Source of the DNA: Treponema sp.
Lineage (GTDB): Bacteria > Spirochaetota > Spirochaetia > Treponematales > Treponemataceae
NCBI GenBank assembly: GCA_017940255.1
Contig: JAGAZB010000005.1
Location: 62,001 to 126,000, forward strand
DNA: 64,000 nucleotides
Direction of reading: 5' to 3'
Shown here: positions 36,227-45,448 of the stretch, piece by piece
Position numbering within the stretch: the first letter of the stretch is position 1
Layout: each line of letters opens with the position of its first letter
Made by a program: the position numbers and the translations under genes
Notes under the pieces: generated by a model
What the model saw: the letters and a program-made list of their open reading frames with translations, nothing else
What the model was told of the DNA's origin: nothing
Databases searched by the model: none

Positions 36227-37279
36227 ATGGCAGATGTAAGAGTTGCTATTAATGGTTTCGGCCGCATTGGTCGTTTGGCTTTCCGTCAGATGTTTGACGC
36301 AAAAGGATATGAAGTAGTTGCAATCAACGATTTGACAAGCCCAAAAATGCTTGCTCACCTTTTGAAGTATGATACAGCACAGGGTGGATACGCTGGACGC
36401 ATTGGTGAAGGGAAACACACTGTAGAAGCTCACGATGGTGAAGGCGAAGATAACTACATCGTAGTAGATGGAAAGAAAATCGTTATCTACAAGATGCCTA
36501 ACGCTGCTGATCTTCCATGGGGAAAAATCGGTGTAGACGTTGTTCTTGAATGTACAGGTTTCTACACATCTAAAGACAAGGCTCAGGCTCATATCACTGC
36601 TGGTGCTAAGAAAGTTGTTATTTCTGCTCCTGCTGGAAATGACCTTCCTACAATCGTTTACAATGTAAACCACAAATCTTTGAAGAAGGGAGACAATATC
36701 ATCTCTGCTGCTTCTTGTACAACTAACTGTCTTGCTCCAATGGCTAAGGCTCTTAATGATGCATTCCCAATCCAGTCTGGTATTATGGCTACAATCCATG
36801 CTTACACTGGTGACCAGATGATTCTTGACGGTCCACAGCGCAAGGGTGACCTCCGCCGTTCACGTGCTGGTGCTCAGAACATCGTTCCAAACTCAACAGG
36901 TGCTGCAAAGGCTATTGGTCTTGTAATTCCTGAATTGAACGGAAAATTGATTGGTTCTGCTCAGCGTGTTCCAGTTCCAACAGGATCTACAACTATCCTT
37001 ACTGCTGTAGTAAAGGGTAACGACGTAACTAAGGAAGCTATCAACGCTGCTATGAAGAAAGCTTCTGATCCAGAAACTTTCGGATACAACGAAGACGAAA
37101 TCGTATCTTCTGACGTAATCGGAATGAGATTCGGATCTCTCTTCGATGCTACTCAGACAATGGTTAACAAGATTGCTGATGGCCTCTTTGAAGTACAGGT
37201 TGTTTCTTGGTACGACAACGAAAACAGCTACACATCTCAGATGGTAAGAACTATTAAATACTTCGCTGAGAACTGCTAA
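36227..37279 (+). CDS. gap: Glyceraldehyde-3-phosphate dehydrogenase, NAD-dependent, type I
   Basis: 350 residues: NAD-binding start [15 protein letters not shown], catalytic Cys in [12 protein letters not shown], and the C-terminal [12 protein letters not shown]. Codon use is strongly biased toward a few codons, as expected for a highly expressed glycolytic gene. SD ATAGGAGA precedes the ATG. It ends before two hairpin-plus-T-run structures, and is probably transcribed alone. Confidence 0.97.
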   Translation: MADVRVAINGFGRIGRLAFRQMFDAKGYEVVAINDLTSPKMLAHLLKYDTAQGGYAGRIGEGKHTVEAHDGEGEDNYIVVDGKKIVIYKMPNAADLPWGKIGVDVVLECTGFYTSKDKAQAHITAGAKKVVISAPAGNDLPTIVYNVNHKSLKKGDNIISAASCTTNCLAPMAKALNDAFPIQSGIMATIHAYTGDQMILDGPQRKGDLRRSRAGAQNIVPNSTGAAKAIGLVIPELNGKLIGSAQRVPVPTGSTTILTAVVKGNDVTKEAINAAMKKASDPETFGYNEDEIVSSDVIGMRFGSLFDATQTMVNKIADGLFEVQVVSWYDNENSYTSQMVRTIKYFAENC

Positions 37280-37300
37280 GTTCTAGTTTAATCTAGAAGT

Positions 37301-37334
37301 AAAAAGGCGCTTTCCTTATGGGAGTGCCTTTTTT
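37301..37334 (+). terminator. Rho-independent terminator of gap
   Basis: Stem AAAAAGGC...GCCTTTTTT around a GCTTTCCTTATGGGAGT core, with a T-run. It is preceded by a perfect TTCTAG/CTAGAA palindrome at 37281-37298. Confidence 0.8.
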
Positions 37335-37348
37335 GCATGAAATATATA

Positions 37349-37380
37349 ATGCACCTTCCTTGTGAGGGTGCATTTTTTTT
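37349..37380 (+). terminator. Second hairpin with T-run between gap and the outer-membrane gene
   Basis: Stem ATGCACC/GGTGCAT followed by eight T, only 15 bases before the downstream ATG and overlapping the position where its mRNA would begin. It may back up the first terminator or attenuate the next gene. Confidence 0.6.
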
Positions 37381-37395
37381 ACAAAGGAGATATAC

Positions 37396-38655
37396 ATGAA
37401 GAAGATTATTGCGTTTGTTTTTGGGCTTTGTCTTCTGGGAAGCCTTTCTTTTGCTCAGGTACTTAAGTCTAATGGTGTGAAAAATACACTTTCTACTACT
37501 TTTGGACAGCCTTATGGTGAAGTTGGTGATTCAGACCGCTTTGGACTCCGTTATTATGGTTTTGTTGAAACTTTGCAGGCTCGCATTGATATAAGTAAAT
37601 TTACTGTTGAAGGCATGCTGAACTGGGGCGCCCTCACAAACTGGGATACTCGTGGCGCTTTTGATTCACTTTATTTTGCAAATACTTCCATAACACCATT
37701 CTGGTATACAAATCATTTTGACCAGGGGGGATGGTGGACTAATGGTGATGCAGAAAGTTATTATGTAAACTTTCTTTTTCACCCTATAAAAGGTTTGGAT
37801 TTGGGAATGGGAACTCGTCTTGAATGGAAAATTGGACCTGCTCCTTCTTCTCTTGGAAATTATTGGGAGCCTCTGGCTCATATTGTTCAGGGTGGTCTTA
37901 AAGATGCCGCCCCTGGTGGAGCAGATGTTGCCGGTTATACATATTACGCTAACACTTATACAGCCTTGTACAGAAATAATACAAAAGCTGCTTTAGGTTT
38001 GCGTTACCGTTACGAAGATTTCCTGGAAGTGGGAATTTCTATTCCAAGTGGAGTTACAACAAACGCACCTTTGTTTAATGCTGCCTTTATGATTCATCCG
38101 GTAGACTTCTTTACTGCAAGCATTGCTTATGAAGGAATTTTGCAGTCAAACGGAAACTTCTACACAGGCCTTTCTTTATTCTTTAAGCCTATGACTCTGG
38201 ATGCTTATCTTGCAATAGACTTTAGAGAAAAGGGTGATTATGATTTGACAGACCAGCGCTGGGGAACTGGTGCCGCTGTTACATTCATCATTCCTAAAAC
38301 TTCTATAACTCTGCGTCCAGAAGGTGGAATTTCTGTTTATTCTGATGCAAACTACACTATGGCCTGGTATGCAGGAGCCAGAATTGACATTCCTTTTGCA
38401 AATTCATTTGTATTTGGAGCCTGGTCTTCTTTTGCAGTAGGTGCAAGCGATGTTCGCTGGCATGACAAGAGTTCATGGAATTATAATCCTGATTATTCCG
38501 GCGGATTTGTATTTGATGTTCGCCCAGATCTTACCTGGAAAATTAACGGATACAACAGTTTGACTGTATTCTTCGATTTCCAGAGCCGCAAGGCATATTA
38601 CGGCAAGCTCTATGACGTTTGGGCAACTGGATTATATTGGACTTTCCAGCGATAA
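37396..38655 (+). CDS. Predicted outer-membrane beta-barrel protein of unknown function
   Basis: 419 residues: signal peptide (MKKIIAFVFGLCLLGSLSFA) and then alternating, Tyr/Trp/Gly-rich strands with short turns through to a C-terminal aromatic strand (DVWATGLYWTFQR). This pattern fits an outer-membrane barrel, but no named family is assigned. A very strong SD AAAGGAGAT lies before the ATG, suggesting abundant product. It directly follows gap and its two terminators. Confidence 0.7.
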   Translation: MKKIIAFVFGLCLLGSLSFAQVLKSNGVKNTLSTTFGQPYGEVGDSDRFGLRYYGFVETLQARIDISKFTVEGMLNWGALTNWDTRGAFDSLYFANTSITPFWYTNHFDQGGWWTNGDAESYYVNFLFHPIKGLDLGMGTRLEWKIGPAPSSLGNYWEPLAHIVQGGLKDAAPGGADVAGYTYYANTYTALYRNNTKAALGLRYRYEDFLEVGISIPSGVTTNAPLFNAAFMIHPVDFFTASIAYEGILQSNGNFYTGLSLFFKPMTLDAYLAIDFREKGDYDLTDQRWGTGAAVTFIIPKTSITLRPEGGISVYSDANYTMAWYAGARIDIPFANSFVFGAWSSFAVGASDVRWHDKSSWNYNPDYSGGFVFDVRPDLTWKINGYNSLTVFFDFQSRKAYYGKLYDVWATGLYWTFQR

Positions 38656-38677
38656 TGATTTTTTGTATACTAGGGAT

Positions 38678-40585
38678 ATGAATAAAAACTCCCTGGTATT
38701 ATATAAAAGCTTTCTTGCCCTTGTTTGCGACAAGGACGGAGATAAATTTCTTATAAAATTCTGTACACAGCCAGCTACTTCTACAGGAAAAAAGGCTGTG
38801 TATGGAGAACAGAAAGTGCGTGAAAAAGATGTGGTTCTTTTGCATGAAGGTCCATGTTCTTCTTTAGAAAACGCACTTTCTTTTTCTGATGAAAATATTC
38901 CTTCACAGATTCAGGAGGCCTGGGAACTTTTGCAGAGTGATGAATCTACTGCAACTGCTCCTCTTCCTTTGAACGAGCTTTCAGAGTATGCCCGCTCTTC
39001 TTTTAAGGCGGACGAAGCCTGGGCTTTTTATTCAGCACTTTTAGCCGATAATCATTTTTCCCTTTCTCAGGAAGATTTTAAGAACGGTTCTCTTGTTTTT
39101 ATTCCTCACTCTCAGGCAGAAATTGATGAATTAAATCAAAAAAAATATGAAAAAGAACATGAAGAAGAAATTAGGGCTGAGTTTATAAAGCGTGTAAAGA
39201 CTCGTAAACTTGAGCTTCCTTCTGATGCTCGTTTTATGGGAGAGGTAGAGGCTTTTGCATTGAATAAAACAGACAAGTGCCGTGTTCTCAAAGAAGCAGG
39301 AATTGCCCAGACACCGGAAAATGCACATCGTCTGTTGATTGATACAGGAATCTGGGATTATACAAAGAATCCTTATCCAACCCGCTTTGGTTTTTCTTTT
39401 GAAAGTGCAAAAGAACAGTTAGGTGCCATGCCAAAAGAAGAGCGTATGGAAGTTCCTGGTTTTGCCTATGCTATAGATAGTGAACATTCTACAGACCCTG
39501 ATGATGCGGTTGCCTTTGACGGAGAATATCTTTGGGTTCATATTGCAGACCCGGCTTCTTCTGTTTTGCCGGATTCTTCTATTGATATTGCAGCAAGAGG
39601 ACGAGGTACAACTCTTTATATTCCAGAAGGCGCATCGCGAATGCTGGCAGAAAGTTGTCTTGAAGATTATGCGTTGGGCTTAAAAAATCCTTCTTCAGCC
39701 CTTTCTTTCCGTATCAAAGTAGATGCAGACAGTCAGATAGAAGAATGCCAGGTATTTAAGACTCTGGTGAATGTAAAACGCCTTACTTATAAGCTTGCCG
39801 AAGAACAGAAGGAAAGTCCGGAACTAAAGCCATTGTTTGAAATTGCCAGAAAAAACAGGGCCCGCCGCGAAGCAAACGGCGCGGTTACAATTCAGATGCC
39901 GGAAGTGAGCATTTCTGTTGATAAAGAAACAAAGAAGGTAAGTATTGAACCTGATCAGCGTTATGAATCAAACGATATGATTGCAGAACTTATGATTATG
40001 GCAGGTGAAGGTGCTGCCCGTTTTGCCTTTAAGAATCAGATTCCATTTATGTATGTTAGTCAGGAAGCGCCGGAATTTCCTGCAAGCCTGCCGGAAGGCT
40101 GGGCTGGTCAGTTTGCCCGCATTAAATGTATGAGAAAGCGTTCGGTAGGAATTACTCCTGCTCCTCATGCGGGCCTGGGACTTAGTTTTTACAGCCAGGT
40201 AACTTCACCTCTGCGCCGCTATGGAGATCTTATTTCTCACCAGCAGTTGAGGGCTTTTATTGAAGGCCGCCGTCTTATTCAGAAAGACGATATGCTTGAA
40301 AAGGTTTCTGCCGGGGATGCAGCCAGCCTTGATGCCCGCAAGGTTTCCCGCCTTAGCGAAATGCACTGGAAACTGGTTTATCTTAAGCAGAATCCAGAAC
40401 TTACCTTTGAAGGTTTTTGTATAGACCGGCGCGGAAACGATGCCCTCTTTTTAATTCCTGCCCTGGATATGCAGGCGACAATAAAAAATGCGGGTGATAT
40501 TGCTCTGAACACACAGGCCACCCTTAAGGCTGGCAAAATAGATATTGTTGAACAAAGCGTGGTATTTTCACTATACTGTGCATAG
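38678..40585 (+). CDS. RNase II/R-family exoribonuclease (RNB domain)
   Basis: 635 residues from ATG 38678; the frame is open further upstream into the preceding gene but that is not credible as protein. An N-terminal domain of about 250 residues is followed by an RNB catalytic domain with the Asp cluster in IDSEHSTDPDDAVAF at the same spacing as RNase II (D, then D-x-D-D six residues later), VHIADPAS, and LRRYGDLISHQQL. The C-terminal S1 part is weak. It degrades RNA 3' to 5' in the cytoplasm. TATACT (38666-38671) lies exactly six bases before the ATG, with a weak -35 TTTCCA 17 bases further up; AGGG in the gap is too close to act as a normal Shine-Dalgarno. Confidence 0.9.
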   Translation: MNKNSLVLYKSFLALVCDKDGDKFLIKFCTQPATSTGKKAVYGEQKVREKDVVLLHEGPCSSLENALSFSDENIPSQIQEAWELLQSDESTATAPLPLNELSEYARSSFKADEAWAFYSALLADNHFSLSQEDFKNGSLVFIPHSQAEIDELNQKKYEKEHEEEIRAEFIKRVKTRKLELPSDARFMGEVEAFALNKTDKCRVLKEAGIAQTPENAHRLLIDTGIWDYTKNPYPTRFGFSFESAKEQLGAMPKEERMEVPGFAYAIDSEHSTDPDDAVAFDGEYLWVHIADPASSVLPDSSIDIAARGRGTTLYIPEGASRMLAESCLEDYALGLKNPSSALSFRIKVDADSQIEECQVFKTLVNVKRLTYKLAEEQKESPELKPLFEIARKNRARREANGAVTIQMPEVSISVDKETKKVSIEPDQRYESNDMIAELMIMAGEGAARFAFKNQIPFMYVSQEAPEFPASLPEGWAGQFARIKCMRKRSVGITPAPHAGLGLSFYSQVTSPLRRYGDLISHQQLRAFIEGRRLIQKDDMLEKVSAGDAASLDARKVSRLSEMHWKLVYLKQNPELTFEGFCIDRRGNDALFLIPALDMQATIKNAGDIALNTQATLKAGKIDIVEQSVVFSLYCA

Positions 40586-40596
40586 TTGAGGTAAAA

Positions 40597-41922
40597 ATGA
40601 TTGTAATGAAATTCGGCGGCTCATCAGTCGCAAATGCAGAAAGAATTAAGCATGTAGCTTCTATTATCCGGGCTTATCAGGACAAACGTCCTGCTGTAGT
40701 TTTATCTGCCATGGGAGATACTACAGATCATCTTCTGGAAGCAGCAGACAAAGCTGTAGAAGGTGTGGTTGATGTTGCAGGTGTTGCAAAACTTCATGAA
40801 GACACTGCTGCCGAACTTGGAATCAATATTGATACCATCCGCGCACTTTTGGACGAACTTAAACAGCTGCTCACTGGTATTTCTATGCTTAAAGAGGTGA
40901 GCAAACGTTCCCGCGATTACCTTGTTTCTTTTGGTGAACGAATGAGCGTGCGCATGATGGCTGCTTACCTTGAAAACGAAGGAATTCCTGCTCAGTATTA
41001 TGATGCCTGGGATGTTGGATTTAAATCTGACTCTAATTATATGGCTGCAGAGCTTCTTGATGAAGTGTGGGATACTATTCCAGCTGCCTTGAATGCATAT
41101 AAGAGCGGTGTAGATAACCGCATTCCTATTGTAACCGGCTTTATTGCAAAGGATGCAAAAGGAAATATTACAACTTTGGGGCGTGGTGGTTCAGATTTAA
41201 CAGCCACAATGATTGGTGCCGCAATGCGTGCCGAAGAAGTTCAGACCTGGAAAGACGTAGACGGTATTATGACAACAGACCCTCGCGTTGTAAAAGAAGC
41301 AAAGCCTGTTCCTGAAGTTACTTATGAAGAAGCTCAGGAGCTTGCAATGTTTGGAGCCCAGGTACTTCATCCTCGTTCTATGGTGCCTGTCCGAAAAACT
41401 GGAACTCCTGTTCGCGTAAAGAACAGTTATAATATCACAAGTCCGGGTAGCATCATTGTTGAAAAACACACAGGAAAGGTTCCTCCGGTTTGCGCAATTA
41501 CAACTGTAAAGCACATTACTTTAATTGATATTGTTTCTTCCCGCATGCTTGGTGCCGCAGGCTTCCTCGCTCACATTTTTAATAACTTCCTTAAATGGAA
41601 TATCAGTATTGATGTAATTGCAACTTCAGAAGTTTCTGTTTCTCTTACTGTAAATACAAAAACAGATTTGTCTGGTCTTATCAAGGATTTGGAACAGGCT
41701 AGTGAAGTTACTGTTCGCACTGGCAAGGCAATTGTTACAATCATTTGTGACGCAGCACATTCTTCTGCAATTCTTGCTAGCGGATTCGATGCTCTTGCAG
41801 ATGAAGGAATTAATGTTCAGATGATTAGCCAGGGCGCAAGCAAGGTTAATATCAGTATGATTGTTGATGATGATGAAGCTGAACGCACTGTGCAGATTTT
41901 GCACGGGGCTTATTTTAGCTAG
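40597..41922 (+). CDS. lysC: Aspartate kinase
   Basis: 441 residues: kinase domain opening VMKFGGSSVAN, catalytic and substrate segments (FGERMSVRMM, TLGRGGSDLTA), then two ACT-type regulatory repeats (about 310-441). Catalyses phosphorylation of aspartate, the first step toward lysine/diaminopimelate, threonine and methionine; probably feedback regulated by lysine and/or threonine. SD TGAGGT precedes the ATG. It is followed by dapB 49 bp downstream, so the pair probably forms an operon for diaminopimelate synthesis. Confidence 0.95.
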   Translation: MIVMKFGGSSVANAERIKHVASIIRAYQDKRPAVVLSAMGDTTDHLLEAADKAVEGVVDVAGVAKLHEDTAAELGINIDTIRALLDELKQLLTGISMLKEVSKRSRDYLVSFGERMSVRMMAAYLENEGIPAQYYDAWDVGFKSDSNYMAAELLDEVWDTIPAALNAYKSGVDNRIPIVTGFIAKDAKGNITTLGRGGSDLTATMIGAAMRAEEVQTWKDVDGIMTTDPRVVKEAKPVPEVTYEEAQELAMFGAQVLHPRSMVPVRKTGTPVRVKNSYNITSPGSIIVEKHTGKVPPVCAITTVKHITLIDIVSSRMLGAAGFLAHIFNNFLKWNISIDVIATSEVSVSLTVNTKTDLSGLIKDLEQASEVTVRTGKAIVTIICDAAHSSAILASGFDALADEGINVQMISQGASKVNISMIVDDDEAERTVQILHGAYFS

Positions 41923-41930
41923 GTGTGTAA

Positions 41931-41944
41931 GGCCGCAGGCGGCC
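41931..41944. repeat. GGCCGC-AG-GCGGCC hairpin between lysC and dapB
   Basis: One of four related short hairpins in this window (others at 6697-6710, 52681-52696 and 54231-54249). It shares flanks with the first: GTGTAAGGCCGC upstream and GCGGCCGGT(G/A)TTTAA downstream. Confidence 0.75.
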
Positions 41945-41971
41945 GGTATTTAATAAACTAAGGAGTTTTTT

Positions 41972-42751
41972 ATGAAAATCGCACTCGTAGGTTATGGAAA
42001 AATGGGGCACATGATTGAACAGTCTGCAAAACGCGCTGGTCATGAAGTTGTTGCTACTATAGATGTAATTGCAGAAGATGCAAGTGTAAAAGTTCCTGCT
42101 GGAGACGGTGCCGCAGTTGCTCGTGCCGTAAAATCAAGTGGGGCAGAAGGAATTATTGAATTCTCTCATCCTACTGCAGTAATGGGAAATATTAAGGCTT
42201 TGCTTCCTCTGGGACTTCCGCTTGTTGTTGGAACAACCGGCTGGAATGACAAAAAAGAAGAAGTTGCTGCTCTTGCAAAAGATGTTGGTGGTGCAATCAT
42301 GACTGCTGCAAACTTTTCTATCGGCGTAAATATGTTCTACAAGATTGTTCAGGAAGCCGCAAAAATTATGGCTGAATATCCTATGTACGATGTTGCAACC
42401 TGGGAAGCTCACCATAATCAGAAGGCTGATAGCCCTAGTGGAACTGCACTTGAAGTTGCCCGCCGCATTATGATGGGAAATCCAACAAAAACAGAAATTG
42501 TAACAGATGCTTTCCATGAACGTCCAAAGGCTAATCAGCTGCATGTAAGCTCTACACGCTGCGGAAACATTCCTGGAACTCATAAGGTTTTCTTTGACGG
42601 TACAGCAGACACTATTGAGCTGACTCACACTGCCCGCAGCCGTGAAGGTTTTGCTGATGGCGCAGTTGCTGCTTTGGAAAAGCTTTCTTCCGGCTTGAAG
42701 AGCGGTCGTCTTATAAAAGGAAATCTTTTTGACTGGGACGATTTGTTTTAG
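41972..42751 (+). CDS. dapB: 4-hydroxy-tetrahydrodipicolinate reductase
   Basis: 259 residues: nucleotide-binding start KIALVGYGKMGHMIE, GTTGW, catalytic region EAHHNQKADSPSGTA, and the C-terminal SREGFADGAV. Reduces hydroxy-tetrahydrodipicolinate with NAD(P)H in the lysine/diaminopimelate pathway. SD AAGGAG precedes the ATG. Same operon as lysC. A TCGGGGC/GCCCCGA hairpin lies at 42761-42777 between it and the converging gene. Confidence 0.95.
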   Translation: MKIALVGYGKMGHMIEQSAKRAGHEVVATIDVIAEDASVKVPAGDGAAVARAVKSSGAEGIIEFSHPTAVMGNIKALLPLGLPLVVGTTGWNDKKEEVAALAKDVGGAIMTAANFSIGVNMFYKIVQEAAKIMAEYPMYDVATWEAHHNQKADSPSGTALEVARRIMMGNPTKTEIVTDAFHERPKANQLHVSSTRCGNIPGTHKVFFDGTADTIELTHTARSREGFADGAVAALEKLSSGLKSGRLIKGNLFDWDDLF

Positions 42752-42760
42752 GTTTCTGTG

Positions 42761-42777
42761 TCGGGGCTGTGCCCCGA
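42761..42777. terminator. Hairpin between convergent genes after dapB
   Basis: Perfect TCGGGGC-TGT-GCCCCGA stem between dapB and the convergent membrane-protein gene. No T-run follows, so intrinsic termination is uncertain. Confidence 0.4.
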
Positions 42778-42785
42778 TAATCACC

Positions 42786-43460
42786 CTATAAAAACAACAT
42801 TAAATTACATAGAGAAATTAAAAACTGGGATGCTGAAAGCGTAATTGTGCGAATAAGCATCCCTTGTTTTATATTGAACTTCTTTTCGTCAATAAAGTTC
42901 AGGGCTGTAAGTGCAAGATTCAGGAAGCTGCCTGTAAAGAGTAAAATTGATTTAGCACATGGTCCGCAAATCAGATTAAATAATCCAATAAAATTAAGCA
43001 TGCTTGCAAAAAACAGAGTAATTGTGACAATCAGATATTCTGAAGTGCTTTTGTGACCTGTAATTATGTGGCAGGCAATAATAATTGCAATGTAAAAACA
43101 AAGTATAAAAATAATTGCCCAGCTTGGCATGCGGTAAATATAGAAAATTGTTCTAAAAAGCTCACACCAGAGGGCGTTTCCTAGAGAAAAAATAATTAAT
43201 GCTGGAATCTTGTTTGTAAAAAAGATATAAAGACAGAAGGAAACTGCTATGGCAGACAGGGCTAATATTGAAAAAAGTATTGAATGGAATGAATCTGGTA
43301 AATAATCAACAAGAAGCATGGGAATATGAACAAGTGCAATTGGAAAAAAGAGCGCACTGCAGATTTTCTGCATCAAATCGATTTTTTTAATTATTGAAAC
43401 AACAATCAGCGCTGTATCAATAACCAGCAGCCCGATAAATATCCAGTTCAAAAGTGTCAT
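42786..43460 (-). CDS. Polytopic membrane protein of unknown function
   Basis: 224 residues, about seven to eight hydrophobic helices with short loops throughout. Size and helix number resemble the YhhN/TMEM86 lysoplasmalogenase-like family, but I see no decisive motif. On the minus strand TAAAAT (complement of 43467-43472) ends six bases before the ATG with no Shine-Dalgarno, again suggesting leaderless translation. Convergent with dapB and divergent from the lipoprotein cluster. Confidence 0.65.
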   Translation of the reverse strand: MTLLNWIFIGLLVIDTALIVVSIIKKIDLMQKICSALFFPIALVHIPMLLVDYLPDSFHSILFSILALSAIAVSFCLYIFFTNKIPALIIFSLGNALWCELFRTIFYIYRMPSWAIIFILCFYIAIIIACHIITGHKSTSEYLIVTITLFFASMLNFIGLFNLICGPCAKSILLFTGSFLNLALTALNFIDEKKFNIKQGMLIRTITLSASQFLISLCNLMLFL

Positions 43461-43530
43461 AGGGGTATTTTAGCATATTTTAGAATGATAAAAAAGGCAT
43501 TTAAATAATTTGCAACTTTTCTTATTTGTT

Positions 43531-43559
43531 GAATTTTAGAAAAAAGTGTTATAGGATAA
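43531..43559 (+). promoter_or_regulatory. Putative promoter of the LPP20/CsgG cluster
   Basis: TTGAAT (43531-43536), 17-base spacer, TAGGAT (43554-43559). AAGGAGA then precedes ATG 43593. Confidence 0.5.
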
Positions 43560-43592
43560 TAATATCAATTTATTTATACGAAGGAGAAAAAA

Positions 43593-44442
43593 ATGAAAAA
43601 AACAAAAATTGCACTTACAGCTGCTCTGATATTTGCCTATACGGTTGTAGGGGGGGGGCTGTGCCACAACTAAAGTAGACAAGTCCACAAAAGCTGCAGA
43701 TTCCCTTACAACAAGTCAGGAAATCGTAGATTGGACAAACAGAAACCTTGACGGTGAATCAAAACCGGAATGGCTTAAAAAACTGGTAAAAGGAAATGAT
43801 TCTTTATTTAGACAGGAATTTAATATTCCTTCAGATTATGTAGTAAAGTATTCAGTGGCCGCTACAAAATCTCGCGATAGTTCAATGGCTGCTTCCCGCG
43901 TAAATTATAATGCAATGCGTGCAGAAGAAATTAAAACAAAAGTAGTTTCAGAAGCCGCTGCAACTCTAAATAACAAAGGCTACACAGAAGCCACATCAAA
44001 TGCCGCTACCTTGGCAAAAGTTGACCTCACTGGTCACGAACTCGTAACTCAATTCTATCAGGAAATCCTTACAACTAACAAAGAAAGTGGTTCTCAGTCA
44101 AAAGAATTTATTTGCTATAGTGTTTATAAAATTTCAAAAGAAGATTGGGTAAACACACTTAAAGGTTTCCTGACTCAGGTAATTCCTGCTATTCCTGATA
44201 GCGATGCTCAGGTAAAAATGGCTAAGACAATTCAGAGCCTCTACGAGGATACTGCAAAATCAACAGAAAAGTCTGATTCTGAAGTACTTAAAGAAATTAA
44301 TGCAAAACTAGATGAAGCTCAGAAACAGGCTGCCACACCAACTCCTGCACAACCTGCAGTTCAGCAGACAGCTTCTTCAAATATCGACTGGATGAAGGCA
44401 CTTGAAACTGGTGCAAGTATTCTTCTGGATGTAGTTCTTTAA
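43593..44442 (+). pseudogene. LPP20-like lipoprotein gene interrupted at a G9 tract (phase-off, or sequencing error)
   Basis: ATG 43593 has a strong SD AAGGAGA and begins a typical lipoprotein signal sequence, but nine G at 43650-43658 put the frame into a stop seven codons after the tract begins. With eight or eleven G the frame would continue as GGGC-ATTKVDK (lipobox Cys) through to the stop at 44442, giving about 283 residues. The downstream part resembles LPP20-type lipoproteins (VVKYSVAATKSRDSSMAASR ... SEAAATLNNKGYTEAT). First gene of a three-gene envelope cluster. Either the tract varies and switches this protein on and off, or the base count is wrong. An internal start at 43855 is not preceded by a Shine-Dalgarno. 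Confidence 0.75.
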
Positions 44443-44453
44443 TTTAGAATAAA

Positions 44454-45446
44454 ATGAAAAAGGTATTTTTACTTTTTGTTACATTGTTGCTGCTTTTGCC
44501 GGCAGCATCTGGCAAATCAAAGAAAAATACTGATAAGGATTCAAAGCCTTCCTCTCCAGTATGGATGACTGATGAGGGAAGGCTTTCTATGTTTCCTTCT
44601 GAACAGTATCTTTCTGCGTTTTCGTTTGGTGGAACTCCTGAAGCTTCAAAAAATAAGGCTTCGGAGACTATTTCAGAATATATAAAATCTCATGTTACAA
44701 GTTCAGTAAATTATTCTTTACGGAATGATGACTATTCACTTTCGCAGGATTCAAGTGTTGAAACAGATAATATTCTATATAGTACAGAATATACAACACC
44801 CTTCTATTCTGACTATCATGGAATGTACTGTGTTGTTGCCTATATAGACAGAAGTAAAGCTTTCAATTATGTAAAGCCAAAGTTAGATGCAGCTGCAAGG
44901 GCTTTCCCTGATGAATATAAGGCTGCCCTGGAACTTGAAGATGATTTTGACAAGGTTATGGCTATCAACAAGGCAAGGGCTTCACTTAGTCAGTTTTATG
45001 AAGTGTATGATTTTGCAAGAGCTGTGAATCCAGCTGCTTCGGCTCGTTATGAGCAGATAGATATTCTTGCTGGAGAGTCACAGAGCGTGCTTAATCAACT
45101 TAAGAAAAATGTGACTGTTAGTTTGACTGTTGATGGTGATGATGACGGTCGTTTTGCAGCTGCACTAGGGGCTTTGTTTTCAGAACTTGGTTTTACAGTG
45201 TCGAAAAATGGAAAAGCAAAGTATGAGTGTAGGGCAGTAGTAAATCTCAATTCACAAAATAAGACTGCGCAAACTTACGAAATACATCCGTTTTATTCAA
45301 TTGAAGTTACTGGCGGCGATGAAGTGAGGTTTTCATGTACCCGTAAGCTTGAAAAATCAACTGGCTTTGATCAGGCAAGTGCGGAACGTCGGGCTAAACT
45401 TGAGCTAGAAAAAGATATAAAAGAAAAATTAATTGAGGAGTTTTAA
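44454..45446 (+). CDS. Secreted LPP20-like protein
   Basis: 330 residues: signal peptide (KVFLLFVTLLLLLPAASG), no lipobox Cys. An LPP20-like opening (SPVWMTDEGRLSMFPSEQYLSAFSFGGT, then an Ala-rich helix) is followed by a region of about 100 residues with a possible second small alpha/beta domain (VSLTVDGDDDGRFAAALGALF). LPP20 proteins include FlgP-type outer-membrane factors of flagellated bacteria; a link to the envelope or flagellar machinery here is only inferred. It lies 11 bp after the interrupted lipoprotein gene and 2 bp before the CsgG-like gene. Confidence 0.7.
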   Translation: MKKVFLLFVTLLLLLPAASGKSKKNTDKDSKPSSPVWMTDEGRLSMFPSEQYLSAFSFGGTPEASKNKASETISEYIKSHVTSSVNYSLRNDDYSLSQDSSVETDNILYSTEYTTPFYSDYHGMYCVVAYIDRSKAFNYVKPKLDAAARAFPDEYKAALELEDDFDKVMAINKARASLSQFYEVYDFARAVNPAASARYEQIDILAGESQSVLNQLKKNVTVSLTVDGDDDGRFAAALGALFSELGFTVSKNGKAKYECRAVVNLNSQNKTAQTYEIHPFYSIEVTGGDEVRFSCTRKLEKSTGFDQASAERRAKLELEKDIKEKLIEEF

Positions 45447-45448
45447 GA

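Noticed and set aside
37301..37380. Paired hairpins after gap considered as a riboswitch for the outer-membrane gene
   Set aside because: Each is a simple stem with a T-run and there is no room for an aptamer; two terminators are simpler.
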